Positions 60,301-62,748 of a stretch of 64,000 nucleotides of DNA are shown piece after piece; positions within the stretch are counted from its first letter, which is position 1, and every line of letters begins with the position of its first letter. The notes beneath the pieces are model-generated. The model was not told the origin of the DNA, ran no database searches, and saw only the letters and a list, made by a program, of their open reading frames with translations. The stretch lies in NCBI GenBank assembly GCA_029891345.1, contig CM056995.1, forward strand, positions 211,185,047 to 211,249,046. The letters run 5' to 3'. Source of the DNA: Dryococelus australis. Its lineage: Eukaryota; Arthropoda; Insecta; Phasmatodea; Phasmatidae. The position numbers and the translations under genes were made by a program.

Positions 60301-60875
60301 GCCATGTACCAGTAGCTATGAACACTTAACTTTCATAGCTGATCTTTATTCTCATATGCTTCAGTTATCAATGAAAGTACGAAATAAGAATTTACTTGCT
60401 ATTTCTTTGTCAACACACACAGTGCACTTAAAACATGTGTGTAATGTTCTTCAATTCTGTGGCTCCCTTAACAAAAATATTCAACTTTACTTGTAAACTC
60501 TAAAATTTGTGTTGAATATACCCACACCCATCATGAAAATAAATTGTTTAACACATTATAAAATGTGTCTTACAAACATGCAATTCAAAATGAAATTTCC
60601 TTTTTCTCATGTACTAAGATATTTTGCTGTCTGTATAAATCAGTAAAAACACTTTCCACTGACATTAACTTGCTCAAAATACCTGAGGACTGGAGAGTTG
60701 TACACACTGTCGGAGCGAATATCCAGGGAGTCCTGAACATGCTTGGTCATGTTATACCCTTCTTCGCATATCCTGATGGATGGTTCAATCAATGCAGACC
60801 ACTCTAATTTGCCATACTTCTTGTGAGCCTCCCAGTACCCCTTCAACTCACCAGGCACTCCAATAGCAAGAGGAC
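5522..60875 (-). CDS. Gamma-glutamyltranspeptidase (glutathione hydrolase), 3' seven exons, partial
   Basis: This is the only host gene recognised. The family cleaves the gamma-glutamyl bond of extracellular glutathione and transfers the glutamyl group. Members are type II membrane or secreted proenzymes that self-cleave before a Thr. Seven exons (60875-60683, 54189-53989, 40640-40391, 39824-39634, 16345-16105, 10762-10649, 5668-5522) join with consistent phases and AG acceptors. They give about 444 residues of the usual 560-600. The nucleophile motif HGTAHISI, the GMDDFS motif, MSSMSPSIL and [14 protein letters not shown] are all present. The C-terminus ends near [11 protein letters not shown]. 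No exon is interrupted, so the gene looks functional. The N-terminal anchor and first exons are beyond 64 kb or were not found between 61 and 64 kb. Introns of up to 23 kb carry nearly all the mobile elements in the window. Confidence 0.93.
5669..6379. other. Intron sequence; weak tRNA-like patch near 5990-6060
   Basis: Within the last GGT intron. No coding signal. Around 5990-6060 the plus strand reads GTGGTGTAATGGTCAGACA, like an A box, followed by a poorer B-box-like AAACCTGGACT. This may be the head of a decayed SINE, but a matching body was not found. Confidence 0.3.
6380..6985 (-). mobile_element. Penelope-like 3' fragment, inverted copy
   Basis: The minus-strand copy reads [15 protein letters not shown], then [19 protein letters not shown], then [14 protein letters not shown] and [15 protein letters not shown]. 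It continues into the tail containing CGAAACGTTG complement near 6400. A 34-bp unit (TGTAGCTGGTAGATAAGATT start) is repeated twice at 6829-6896, breaking the frame. It is joined head to head with the plus copy at about 6985. Confidence 0.65.
6985..7320 (+). mobile_element. Penelope-like 3' fragment, direct copy
   Basis: The plus-strand half of the inverted pair reads [14 protein letters not shown], then [10 protein letters not shown] and [19 protein letters not shown], ending NNSAEL*. It is followed by the same tail seen at 4.98-5.07 kb (ACTGCCCTGTGAGTACTTGT). It contains only the end of the endonuclease region, so it is 5'-truncated. Confidence 0.65.
7321..8520. other. Intron sequence, nothing recognised
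   Basis: AT-rich intronic DNA with short A and T runs. No conserved coding frame, terminal repeats or RNA gene was seen. Confidence 0.5.
8521..10245 (+). mobile_element. LTR retroelement remnant: LTR plus leader and gag start
   Basis: The 8.5-9.3 kb part has LTR-like order: promoter TATAAATA at about 8800, a transcript region and AATAAAC at about 9240. The following DNA includes GATTGGGAAGACTCGGCTGG (~9532), which recurs in a related copy at 46.94 kb. A gag fragment ends with [20 protein letters not shown] (10048-10239). The R-region text GCTTAGAACAGGTCACGTA near 9130 resembles CACTTAGAACCAGGTCACCT near 34480, linking the two LTRs. Exact LTR ends, PBS and a second LTR were not found. Confidence 0.55.
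10048..10239 (+). pseudogene. Gag fragment of LTR element
   Basis: A 63-codon frame. RRPGIAP and [17 protein letters not shown] align with HRPGIPN and [17 protein letters not shown] of the fragment at 47.42-47.67 kb. The shared protein sequence with diverged DNA shows two old copies of one retroelement family. It stops abruptly and no zinc knuckle or pol follows. Confidence 0.5.
10649..10762 (-). CDS. GGT exon F
   Basis: A 38-codon exon too short to stand out as an open frame. It has a pyrimidine-rich acceptor (tttttcag) and donor gtaag. It encodes [18 protein letters not shown], then [20 protein letters not shown]. The RIHHQLFP segment is characteristic of the family's C-terminal region. 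Both boundaries are phase 0. Confidence 0.92.
11287..12065 (-). mobile_element. Mariner-like deletion derivative with long TIRs
   Basis: Terminal inverted repeats of roughly 120-130 bp: the left end reads CAGGATGCTTGAAAATTCCC and the complement of the right end CAGGCTGCTCGGAAATTTCC. Both arms share TTTCCGTGCTACAACCATTT. TA flanks both ends (11285-11286 and 12066-12067), as in Tc1/mariner elements. The interior carries only the N-terminal part of a transposase-like protein on the minus strand. Confidence 0.75.
11479..11877 (-). pseudogene. N-terminal helix-turn-helix fragment of mariner-like transposase
   Basis: The minus strand encodes [20 protein letters not shown], then [20 protein letters not shown], then RLERGTF-like [18 protein letters not shown] and [20 protein letters not shown]. 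This arrangement matches the DNA-binding helix-turn-helix region found before DDE domains in many insect mariner-like proteins. The catalytic DDE part is missing: the frame runs into the right TIR arm, so the element needs a helper in trans. Confidence 0.65.
12066..14099. other. Intron sequence, nothing recognised
   Basis: AT-rich DNA with A and T runs (for example 13142-13154). Short open frames at 13.4-13.7 and 13.9-14.1 kb on both strands have no recognised domains and overlap each other, so I treat them as chance. Confidence 0.45.
14100..15110. other. GC-rich, CpG-containing island with ~50-bp tandem units
   Basis: Distinctly more GC- and CpG-rich than its surroundings. At about 14646-14770 a unit starting CTTCCTTTGGGG and containing GCATGGTGGTC is repeated about 2.5 times with period 50. 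The minus strand is open for 126 codons across it (14572-14952), with AHAEE-like repeats such as [16 protein letters not shown]. No family was recognised. It may be an unclassified element's leader or gag. Confidence 0.35.
15590..15832 (-). mobile_element. tRNA-derived SINE
   Basis: On the minus strand the head has an A box TGGCTGAGCGG (15812-15822) and B box GGTTCAATCCC (15769-15779), the RNA polymerase III promoter of tRNA-derived SINEs. The body contains GGTTTTCTCGGGGATCTCC-like sequence that recurs at 51.24-51.51 kb. It is not a functional tRNA because the arms do not pair into a full cloverleaf. Confidence 0.75.
16105..16345 (-). CDS. GGT exon E
   Basis: The acceptor is ctccag and the donor gtaatt. 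The exon encodes [20 protein letters not shown], then [35 protein letters not shown] and [19 protein letters not shown] supplies the Asp that contacts the substrate amino group, and SSM and GG form the oxyanion and substrate loop in known structures. It follows the 23.3-kb intron and ends in phase 0. Confidence 0.94.
16346..18377. other. Intron sequence, nothing recognised
   Basis: The first part of the 23.3-kb intron. Short GT runs (17742-17758, 18210-18230) and AT-rich unique-looking DNA. No coding, RNA or terminal-repeat structure was found. Confidence 0.45.
18378..18969. mobile_element. hAT-like MITE
   Basis: The ends TAGTGATGATGGGTTGTTC and, complemented, TAGTGATGGGCAGAACAAT form short inverted repeats typical of hAT elements. 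Flanking 8-mers gggccccc and gtgtccac match at 5 of 8 positions, a possible decayed target duplication. ATTCGTTC motifs recur inside both ends. It has no coding capacity. Confidence 0.5.
18970..19379. other. Intron sequence with one inverted MITE-terminus motif
   Basis: AT-rich. At 19232-19261 it carries TTTCAAAAGTGCTCACTTTA followed by TTGTGAAC, the terminus of the MITE family at 40.77 and 50.88 kb in inverted orientation. No partner end was found nearby. Confidence 0.4.
19380..19985 (+). mobile_element. LTR-like fragment
   Basis: CpG-containing sequence with a TATA-like CTATATATGTCGG at about 19700 and a following GC-rich transcript-like segment. It resembles the LTR/leader pieces at 8.5, 34.2 and 54.9 kb in style. 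No polyadenylation signal or paired LTR was found, so the call is tentative. Confidence 0.3.
20755..20870 (+). mobile_element. Fragment of the 44.8-kb MITE family, nested
   Basis: TACTTGAAATATTAACTATC, CCCTAATTTTTCATCAAAAA and the following CTTTTG closely match 45290-45345 in the MITE at 44825-45382. Only the right part is present. Confidence 0.55.
21220..21242. repeat. Poly-C run
   Basis: Twenty-three consecutive C on the plus strand. Length is likely variable between alleles and error-prone in assembly. Confidence 0.9.
21918..24250 (+). pseudogene. P-element-like transposase with THAP domain, degenerate
   Basis: P-superfamily transposase, which excises and inserts DNA with 8-bp target duplication. 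An ATG at 21918 opens a THAP C2CH zinc finger ([18 protein letters not shown], later HFGEECF in another frame). Then follow [20 protein letters not shown] and [20 protein letters not shown], then [10 protein letters not shown] and [13 protein letters not shown] (22635-22934). The C-terminal end reads [18 protein letters not shown] and [19 protein letters not shown] (23568-23855). Frameshifts and stops separate the blocks. I could not define its terminal repeats. THAP9-like domesticated genes have the same layout, but this copy cannot make a full protein. Confidence 0.82.
24251..24835. other. Intron sequence with possible MITE end
   Basis: From about 24317 the sequence ACCATATTTACCCAAAAGG followed by AATGTAAGACAACCCC resembles a common arthropod MITE terminus. 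A matching inverted end was not clear (weak candidate near 24800). No coding signal. Confidence 0.3.
24836..25885 (-). pseudogene. Coiled-coil (fibre-like) protein relic
   Basis: Minus-strand frames begin with [20 protein letters not shown] (25885) and continue as heptad-rich sequence with recurring LxxLExKL patterns, such as [17 protein letters not shown] and [14 protein letters not shown]. Further in-phase echoes occur at 25120-25341 ([14 protein letters not shown]) with stops between. The long alpha-helical repeat beside the packaging ATPase suggests a fibre-like virion protein, but this is inference. A gag coiled coil is an alternative. Confidence 0.45.
26126..26530 (-). pseudogene. A32/FtsK-HerA-type packaging ATPase relic (Polinton)
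   Basis: The minus strand retains [17 protein letters not shown], then [20 protein letters not shown], then [24 protein letters not shown] sits at the Walker B position and the Ser-Met-Gly-His and LCQT segments are typical of Polinton ATPases, which pump DNA into capsids. The upstream part lies in other frames to about 26530, with a stop in the likely Walker A region, so the P-loop is lost. The C-terminal end is truncated near 26126. Confidence 0.75.
26531..26788. promoter_or_regulatory. Divergent intergenic spacer of the Polinton relict
   Basis: About 260 bp between the minus-strand ATPase and the plus-strand PLA2 gene. By position it would hold both promoters. No specific motif could be supported. 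Confidence 0.3.
26789..27058 (+). CDS. Phospholipase A2-like (parvovirus-type) protein of Polinton
   Basis: An 89-codon uninterrupted frame. [17 protein letters not shown] holds the calcium-loop motif (YxGPG-like) and [11 protein letters not shown] holds the catalytic His-Asp pair and the following Tyr. The spacing matches the phospholipase A2 domain of parvovirus capsids and of PLA2-like proteins in animal Polintons, where it is thought to breach membranes during entry. The ATG is 23 bp before the next gene's region on the same strand. No disabling change is visible, in contrast to most of its neighbours, but expression is unknown. A cellular PLA2 is unlikely because there is no signal peptide or disulfide pattern. 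Confidence 0.75.
   Translation: MWTGEYTDQKTFLSKCTFQVISYKYCGPGTLLAWKLKLGDIPNNSLDEACKQHDIVYARSSQLQDKHAASILAEKVQRVYHPRLNLANI
27082..27321 (+). CDS. pX-like basic/membrane protein of Polinton
   Basis: A 79-codon frame. The N-terminal half is Lys-rich ([17 protein letters not shown]) and is followed by [20 protein letters not shown], a hydrophobic glycine-rich helix, then [14 protein letters not shown]. This layout resembles the pX-type core protein encoded beside capsid genes in adenoviruses and adintoviruses. It starts 23 bp after the PLA2 stop. The ancestral protein may have been longer, since similar-phase sequence continues past the stop. Its last ~40 bp and the DNA after it are duplicated at 29834-30080. 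Confidence 0.6.
   Translation: MRAKIKCGMGLHFGRKKKAKKSWQKPPKGTPNKRGGILPFILPALKVLGSLIGGTSGKARAVNSAKEENKQLLKAIRHN
27440..27800 (+). pseudogene. Adenain-type cysteine protease relic (Polinton)
   Basis: Plus-strand frames read LKIPKF-type sequence, then [19 protein letters not shown], then [20 protein letters not shown] and [20 protein letters not shown]. The YYDSYGN and WNCGH segments correspond to the catalytic Asp/Glu-side and nucleophilic Cys regions of the protease that matures Polinton and adenovirus capsids. The His region at about 27625 has a frame break. Several stops upstream and a frame change make it non-functional. Confidence 0.75.
27803..28480 (+). pseudogene. Polinton capsid-associated protein relic
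   Basis: The first 107 codons are open: [15 protein letters not shown], later [20 protein letters not shown] and [16 protein letters not shown]. Downstream pieces in the same or shifted frames include [11 protein letters not shown] (~28220) and [17 protein letters not shown] (~28432-28480). I recognise this set as a conserved late gene of animal Polintons, probably a minor capsid or penton/fibre-type protein; the exact role is uncertain. It is broken by a stop at 28126 and more after it. Confidence 0.6.
28483..28640 (+). pseudogene. Small basic Polinton protein relic
   Basis: [19 protein letters not shown] begins three bases after the preceding region and continues to [10 protein letters not shown]. 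Its position between the capsid-associated protein and the capsid-like segment suggests a small late protein. The frame stays open to 28839, but the later part overlaps better coding evidence in another frame. Confidence 0.4.
28641..29445 (+). pseudogene. Polinton major-capsid-like (double jelly-roll) relic
   Basis: One frame from about 28733 reads [20 protein letters not shown], then [20 protein letters not shown], then [20 protein letters not shown] (to 28962), crossing two stops. A second block at about 29247-29400 reads [20 protein letters not shown] and [20 protein letters not shown]. Both resemble hexon-like capsid proteins of animal Polintons. The middle is deleted or unrecognisable, and the C-terminal half is absent. 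Confidence 0.6.
29690..29832. repeat. Alternating purine-pyrimidine (GTGC/GT) microsatellite
   Basis: A long tract of GTGCGTGC, GCATGCGC and GTGTGT units, almost perfectly alternating purine and pyrimidine. It lies immediately before the duplicated Polinton segment. Histidine/alanine-rich open frames across it are shadows of the repeat. Confidence 0.9.
29834..30080 (+). repeat. Second copy of Polinton pX-tail/protease-start segment
   Basis: Closely matches 27277-27530, from AAAAGAAAACAAAAAGCTCT through AGATGCTGTCTTAAGG to ACTAAAGATACCCAAATTCTG. The identity ends at both sides: a microsatellite on the left and unrelated sequence on the right. It is an internal duplication or a piece of a second Polinton. 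Confidence 0.85.
30266..30355. repeat. (TA)n microsatellite, about 45 units
   Basis: Perfect AT dinucleotide run of about 90 bp, followed to about 30500 by a purine-rich GA/GGGA tract. Frames reading Tyr-Ile repeats are artefacts. Confidence 0.95.
30934..31310 (+). repeat. Tandem duplication, ~200-bp unit
   Basis: Two diverged copies begin TTCACTGTAATGTGAGCAC (30936) and TTCACAGTGAAGTGAGCAC (31137). Both continue with TTTGAAAGCC, a GTGTTA segment, TTACATGTCAAT and a GGTCTAG segment. The starts resemble the MITE terminus found at 40.77 and 50.88 kb. Confidence 0.6.
31730..32890 (+). repeat. Degenerate tandem array, 140-200-bp units
   Basis: Repeating blocks contain GTGTGTCAGA, then TTTTCTCTC, a CTATCGGAACAGAGGCAG-like block, CCGCTGTAC/CTGTACTGAGGT, GTGTGGAGGTGATGGGA and TATACTGAGGTAACC. 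Clear unit starts are near 32229, 32392, 32532 and 32728, with older ones near 31745 and 32045. It is a decayed satellite-like array with variable unit length. Confidence 0.65.
33127..33850 (+). pseudogene. C2H2 zinc-finger relic, possibly Polinton DNA polymerase N-terminal region
   Basis: About four C2H2-like fingers: around [18 protein letters not shown], then [17 protein letters not shown], then [17 protein letters not shown], and in another frame [20 protein letters not shown]. The frame shifts near 33384. Further on, [19 protein letters not shown] and [13 protein letters not shown] occur with stops between. Zinc fingers followed by a KF-hydrophobic strand remind me of the segment ahead of protein-primed DNA polymerases in some Polintons, but no polymerase motif follows. 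A host zinc-finger pseudogene is an alternative. Confidence 0.45.
34038..34053. repeat. Poly-C run
   Basis: About 16 consecutive C, between the zinc-finger relic and the LTR-like segment. Confidence 0.9.
34080..35580 (+). mobile_element. LTR retroelement remnant (LTR plus leader)
   Basis: An LTR-like order: TATATAAG at about 34212 and AATAAAC at about 34567. CACTTAGAACCAGGTCACCT (~34480) resembles the LTR at 9.13 kb. Downstream frames (34525-34893, 35082-35435) look like leader/gag of no recognised family. No pol or second LTR is present. Confidence 0.45.
35675..36440 (+). repeat. Degenerate tandem array of ~65-80-bp monomers
   Basis: About ten diverged monomers, each with TACTGGAGCACATGCAAGAG-like sequence, CTGTATA, TTTCTTGCCAGGTATGCTG and sometimes GGTTGGTC. 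Examples start near 35677, 35757, 35826, 35905, 35960, 36103, 36170, 36305 and 36395. The 208-codon open frame across it is a by-product of the repeat. Confidence 0.7.
36441..38227. other. Intron sequence; purine-rich patches
   Basis: No gene recognised. CTG/ATG triplets occur just before (36345-36375). GGGAGG-rich, CpG-containing DNA at 37100-37300 and a further GC-richer stretch at 37560-37980 look like mobile-element debris without recognisable motifs. Confidence 0.4.
38228..39548 (+). mobile_element. Pogo/Tigger element, internally deleted
   Basis: The left end CAGTAAAACCTTGTTAATTC and complemented right end CAGTAAAACCTCGTTAATTC form near-identical inverted repeats, each flanked by TA (38226-38227, 39549-39550). 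At about 38979-39130 the plus strand keeps the transposase N-terminus: [15 protein letters not shown], then, past a stop, [20 protein letters not shown], a psq-type helix-turn-helix. The DDE domain is gone. A T run (39191-39213) lies inside. Confidence 0.8.
39634..39824 (-). CDS. GGT exon D, with the autocleavage Thr
   Basis: The acceptor is gtttcag and the donor gtaagt. The exon encodes [18 protein letters not shown] through [18 protein letters not shown] to SVTSTVN. The Thr of HGTAH is by family knowledge both the autoprocessing site and the catalytic nucleophile of the small subunit. The exon ends after two bases of a codon, which exon E completes. Confidence 0.93.
39825..40390. other. Short GGT intron C-D
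   Basis: A 566-bp AT-rich intron without inserted elements, the only short intron in the gene. Confidence 0.7.
40391..40640 (-). CDS. GGT exon C
   Basis: The acceptor is tgtgcag and the donor gtaagc. The exon encodes [14 protein letters not shown], then [20 protein letters not shown], then [20 protein letters not shown] and [15 protein letters not shown] and the Tyr-His-Arg helix are family hallmarks. It is separated from exon D by only a 566-bp intron, the shortest in the window. Confidence 0.92.
40766..41172. mobile_element. MITE with TGTTCACG terminus
   Basis: About 405 bp. The left end TGTTCACGATAAAGTGAGCA and complemented right end TGTTCACGTTAACATGAGCA both continue CTTTTGAAA and are flanked by TATA. 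The entire element matches, in reverse orientation, the two arms of 50877-51599. No coding capacity. Probably Tc1/mariner-mobilised, judging by the TA flanks. Confidence 0.75.
41173..42699. other. Intron sequence, nothing recognised
   Basis: AT-rich, with a C run at 42226-42238. No coding frame or terminal repeats were seen. Confidence 0.45.
42700..44590 (+). repeat. Unclassified 1.9-kb interspersed repeat, copy 1
   Basis: A non-coding repeat whose second copy lies at 51.9-53.85 kb in the same orientation. Shared blocks include TGTGAACCCCATAGGC (~43133), TGGTAGGTCCG, GGAGAGCTGGCGA, TTGCATACGTTTT and, near the end, CACACAGAACCCAT and GGGAAGCACCGCTG. The right end reads TGGCGCCCACC. No reading frame or terminal inverted repeat was recognised. 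Confidence 0.75.
44825..45382. mobile_element. MITE with CYGTATTTTGGC terminus
   Basis: 558 bp. The left end CCGTATTTTGGCATGTATAG and complemented right end CTGTATTTTGGCTTTTATAG are imperfect inverted repeats flanked by TA on both sides. A truncated relative lies at 20.76-20.87 kb. Non-coding. Confidence 0.75.
45383..46126. other. Intron sequence, nothing recognised
   Basis: AT-rich DNA with no coding or repeat signal that I could support. Confidence 0.45.
46170..46300 (+). repeat. Two-unit tandem repeat, ~63 bp
   Basis: TTTTTGCTGCATTCATAGG and TTTACTGCACTCATAGG, followed by GGCGGCAATGAGAAAGCA and AGTGACAATGAAAACGAA, mark two adjacent diverged units. A GGT trinucleotide run follows (46324-46341). 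Confidence 0.55.
46925..47680 (+). mobile_element. LTR-element leader and gag fragment
   Basis: Begins with GTTGGGAAGACTCAGCTAGG, homologous to 9.53 kb, and contains GGAATAGGGTGTCCACGC, matching GGGATAGGGTGTCCGTGC there. A gag frame at 47128-47397 ([20 protein letters not shown]) is followed in another frame by [20 protein letters not shown] (to 47670), homologous to the 10.1-kb fragment. No LTR or pol adjoins it. Confidence 0.6.
47681..48321. other. Intron sequence, nothing recognised
   Basis: Low-complexity AT-rich DNA between the gag fragment and a cysteine-rich frame. No supported features. Confidence 0.45.
48322..48738 (+). pseudogene. Cysteine-rich (CxC-like) mobile-element protein fragment
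   Basis: A 138-codon open frame. Its informative part is [20 protein letters not shown] followed by [15 protein letters not shown] and [13 protein letters not shown]. The spacing of Cys residues resembles CxC-type zinc motifs (CRC/tesmin-like) seen at the end of some element-encoded proteins. The sequence before and after gives no domain, and a base slip in the Cys block is likely. Identity uncertain. Confidence 0.35.
48790..50089. mobile_element. Putative pogo/Tigger-like element, non-coding
   Basis: The left end CAGTAAATGCCCGATATAAC and complemented right end CAGTGGAAGCCCAGAATACA are weakly matched inverted repeats. TA follows the right end but not the left. Inside, a block of about 150 bp starting CCTCAAATTT is present twice (~49237 and ~49386), both ending GGAGATTAATTATA. 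Confidence 0.4.
50090..50876. other. Intron sequence, nothing recognised
   Basis: AT-rich intronic DNA with no coding frame or repeat structure noted. Confidence 0.45.
50877..51599. mobile_element. MITE with TGTTCACG terminus, second copy, SINE-interrupted
   Basis: The ends GTTCACGGTAAAATAAGCAC and complemented GGCTGTTCACGATAAAGTGA match the element at 40766-41172 in opposite orientation. AAGATCTACTTGTATACATG (~50918) and CAGTGACTATTTTTCTTAGG (51540) correspond to its two arms. A tRNA SINE at 51236-51510 splits it; without the SINE the length is close to copy 1. Confidence 0.75.
51236..51510 (-). mobile_element. tRNA-derived SINE nested in MITE
   Basis: Minus strand: A box TGGCGCACTGG (51487-51497) and B box GGTTCAATCCC (51444-51454), then a body with GCGGGTTTTCTTGGGGAACT that matches the SINE at 15.59-15.83 kb. 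It lies inside the MITE, so it inserted later. Confidence 0.75.
51798..51835 (-). repeat. Isolated TGTTCACG-MITE terminus
   Basis: Complement reads TGCAAACTGAGCACTTTTGA followed by AAGCCCTGC, a diverged terminus of the MITE family, 200 bp from copy 2. It may mark a third, truncated copy. Confidence 0.5.
51900..53850 (+). repeat. Unclassified 1.9-kb interspersed repeat, copy 2
   Basis: Same orientation and order as 42700-44590: AATAGCCAGCGGCA (~51911), TGTGAACCCCATAGGC (~52321), GGAGAGCTGGCGAAGTAAGA, TTGCATACGTTTTGCC, CACACAGAACCCAT (~53740) and GGGAAGCACCGCTGCCGCCC (~53796). Heavily diverged with many small indels. It ends about 140 bp before GGT exon B. Confidence 0.75.
53989..54189 (-). 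CDS. GGT exon B
   Basis: The acceptor is attgcag and the donor is gtgagt. The exon encodes [15 protein letters not shown], then the stretch with [14 protein letters not shown], and ends [13 protein letters not shown]. This is the large-subunit region immediately before the substrate-domain strand. It enters in phase 2 and leaves in phase 2, matching exons A and C. It lies about 130 bases from the end of the second copy of the 1.9-kb intronic repeat. Confidence 0.9.
54190..54679. other. Intron sequence beside exon B
   Basis: Short intronic stretch; nothing recognised before the LTR-like element. Confidence 0.45.
54680..56530 (+). mobile_element. LTR retroelement remnant (LTR, leader, gag start)
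   Basis: TATATAAGGAGCC at about 54917 and AATAAATTTTG at about 55290 give LTR-like order. GC-rich leader DNA follows (55540-56530) with short proline/threonine-rich plus-strand frames at 56074 and 56301. It abuts the broken integrase of the minus-strand gypsy element at about 56530. No second LTR or pol was found. Confidence 0.45.
56530..57074 (-). pseudogene. Gypsy integrase, truncated
   Basis: The zinc-binding part reads [20 protein letters not shown], then [20 protein letters not shown] and CQQL (56868-57074), an HHCC motif. The core reads [20 protein letters not shown] and [11 protein letters not shown] (56530-56729). Homology stops right after the NGQ, where the plus-strand LTR element begins. 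The final catalytic Glu and the C-terminal domain are missing. Confidence 0.8.
57100..57546 (-). pseudogene. Gypsy RNase H
   Basis: [20 protein letters not shown], then [20 protein letters not shown], then [19 protein letters not shown]. This is the RNase H domain with the TDHQPL motif. It loses its frame near 57331. Confidence 0.8.
57488..58601 (-). pseudogene. Gypsy reverse transcriptase
   Basis: Blocks in order: [20 protein letters not shown] and [19 protein letters not shown] (58278-58601), then FTKLDLADA followed by a stop, [11 protein letters not shown] (58060-58200), then [19 protein letters not shown] and [18 protein letters not shown] (57488-58057). LDD is the remnant of the catalytic Asp-Asp motif. 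At least two frame changes and a stop in the LDLADA motif inactivate it. Confidence 0.85.
58698..58886 (-). pseudogene. Gypsy aspartic protease
   Basis: [19 protein letters not shown] contains the DTGA active-site triad of retropepsins, which cut the gag-pol polyprotein. Only 62 codons are open; the rest is in other frames toward the reverse transcriptase. Confidence 0.75.
59022..59711 (-). pseudogene. Gypsy gag
   Basis: 229 open codons: [20 protein letters not shown], then [20 protein letters not shown], then [19 protein letters not shown]. This is the retrotransposon gag capsid-like domain. The C-terminal part is Cys/His-rich ([19 protein letters not shown]), remains of the zinc knuckles. 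Still open in its main part but followed by frame breaks. Confidence 0.8.
59931..60682. other. Intron sequence beside exon A
   Basis: AT-rich; nothing recognised. The missing 5' LTR of the gypsy element would be expected here but no repeat of it was seen. Confidence 0.4.
60683..60875 (-). CDS. GGT exon A (first exon visible)
   Basis: The exon begins after the acceptor tttgcag and encodes [15 protein letters not shown], continuing through [18 protein letters not shown] to YNSPVLR. This is the conserved N-terminal, large-subunit part of the family. The donor is ctcag|gtattt, leaving phase 2. A GC donor 11 bases further on (gcaagt) keeps the same phase, but the GT donor gives a better family length. 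The open frame continues upstream to 61032, but that part looks intronic because it lacks family similarity and sits before a good acceptor. Confidence 0.85.
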
Positions 60876-61606
60876 CTGCAAACAAGCCACAGTTATTGCA
60901 GTGGCCAAACATTTCCAACTTGGAAGGAAGCACATCTTTAGGCACCTCACTGACGAGATGGGCAAGTCTTAAGATATCCCTCTTAAGACATCTTTCATCT
61001 TTGCTGCTGTTATAAATTTCATTTTGGTGCAATTAAAATGTAAATTGCATGCTGCATAAAAGACACAGAAACATCTATTACCCTGAAGCAAAGCTGTATA
61101 TATGTATCAGAAGTACATTATAAAACTCAGTCTAGCCCCTAGTTGTTATGCCACTGAGATATTGGTATTACCACTCAAGTATGTGCTCATGCAGTGCATT
61201 TCCAGCAGTATGTGTGAGATGCATTGCAAAGTTGCAAATAGCAGAGCAGTCAACATCTTTTCAAAATACAGTATACTGTTCCAAATTTGTTCATGAGCAC
61301 TTCCTCCATTTATTCAGGTTTCTAACATATGAGAAAACGTTAATAGCTGTTAAATTATTCGTGGTCACTGGTACGTTGAGAAAGTGAATTAACCAAGTTA
61401 TGTGACAAAATTATTTTAGACTGAATATGAATGTAATCTGGTTGCACATATCACATTTCACTTTAGAACATAGCAAATATGCCATGCAACACCTGCAACA
61501 TTCGTAAGTCCCAAGATGTATAAGAAAGTTATGAAGCACGTTATGTATTACAATAGTTGAAAATACAAAAATATTTATTGCAGAATACTGATCAATGCCA
61601 TGCTTA
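60876..61606. other. Upstream GGT intron sequence
   Basis: The minus frame stays open to 61032, but without similarity to the enzyme. No further exon of the gene was recognised. Confidence 0.45.
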
Positions 61607-62748
61607 CACAAGTGAGCCATTTCATACGTGATGTGCTGCAAGCATGGTATATATACAGCAGGTCCACATGTTAACTGTTAGTAGTGTCTGCGGCGTGAGA
61701 ATGAGAAAAACGGCTGATCTATCCACGTTTGACTGAGATCAAATTGTGATGCCAAAGGCGCCAGCATCTTTGACACACCTCATCTTATTGGTTACTCTTG
61801 CATCACTGCTGTGAGCACGTATCAAAGTGGTGCAACAATAGGGAAACGATGAGACATCATCCATACTTGTATCAACGATGGCGCATTGATGTCACAGGGC
61901 AGCGGAGGCTGTTGCACGTTGTTCAGAGCAACTGCAGGACCACAGTTCGAGGAATCACACACAGATACCAGGACACAGTTTCACAGCATACAGTTCATTG
62001 ATCATTGCTGTGGATGGGACTGCAGAATCAAAGGCCCACTCTTATCAACATACTGCATCTCTTTGCAGCAGTGCATAGGGTGGGCACAAAATCATTGACA
62101 GTGGGCCGTTGATGATTGGAAAATGGTCACCTGGTTCAATGAATCCTAATTCCTGGTTCATCACGATGATAGCCGAGTGGGTGTACACTGATTACTATCG
62201 GAGGGTAGGGTACCTGGGTTCACTGTAGGATGGAGACAGGTTGGAGGAGGAGGTGTGATGGTTTGGGCAATGTTTTCATAGCAGACATCGAGGCCCATTA
62301 TTCCAGTACACAGATACTTGAAAGCTGTCCGGTATCTGGACATTGCTGGGGATCAAGTTAATCTGCTCATGTCAATAAAGTACCCTACCAGCAACTGCCA
62401 CTTCCAACAGGACAATATACCATGTCACACTACCAGATTTGTGAAGGGCTGGTTCAAGGAACATGAGAAAGAATTTGTCTTAATGCCCTAGTTCCCAAAT
62501 ATGAACCAAATTGAAAATTTGTGGTTTGACTTGGAGAAGTGGGTTCATACTACATCACCACTCACTACCTGACACTGTACACACAACACTAGTAGACCTG
62601 CTGTTGCGCTTATGGTATCACATACACCAGGATACCTTCCACCATCTCTTTTTTAATCAATGCCTCACTGAGTGGCCATGGTTCTGCAGGCTAAAAGTGA
62701 TCCTACACTGTATTAGGGAGGTGGTCATAATGTAATGACTCATTAGTG
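61607..62748 (+). mobile_element. Tc1-like transposon, inactive
   Basis: The left end CACAAGTGAGCCATTTCAT and complemented right end CACTAATGAGTCATTACAT are inverted repeats flanked by TA (61605-61606 and 62749-62750). The plus strand keeps transposase pieces: MRKTADLSTFD near 61700, QQDNIPCHTTRFVKGWF (second catalytic Asp region) near 62406, and NMNQIENLWFDLEK near 62500 (third acidic residue region). Stops and shifts break it throughout, including a stop just before the PNMNQIE block. Confidence 0.85.

Noticed and set aside
60672..60678. GC donor (gcaagt) for GGT exon A
   Set aside because: Phase-compatible, but the nearby canonical donor ag|gtattt gives the more usual family length; kept only as an alternative.
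60876..61032. Upstream extension of GGT exon A as coding
   Set aside because: The frame is open, but a good acceptor (tttgcag) precedes the conserved part and the extension has no family similarity.
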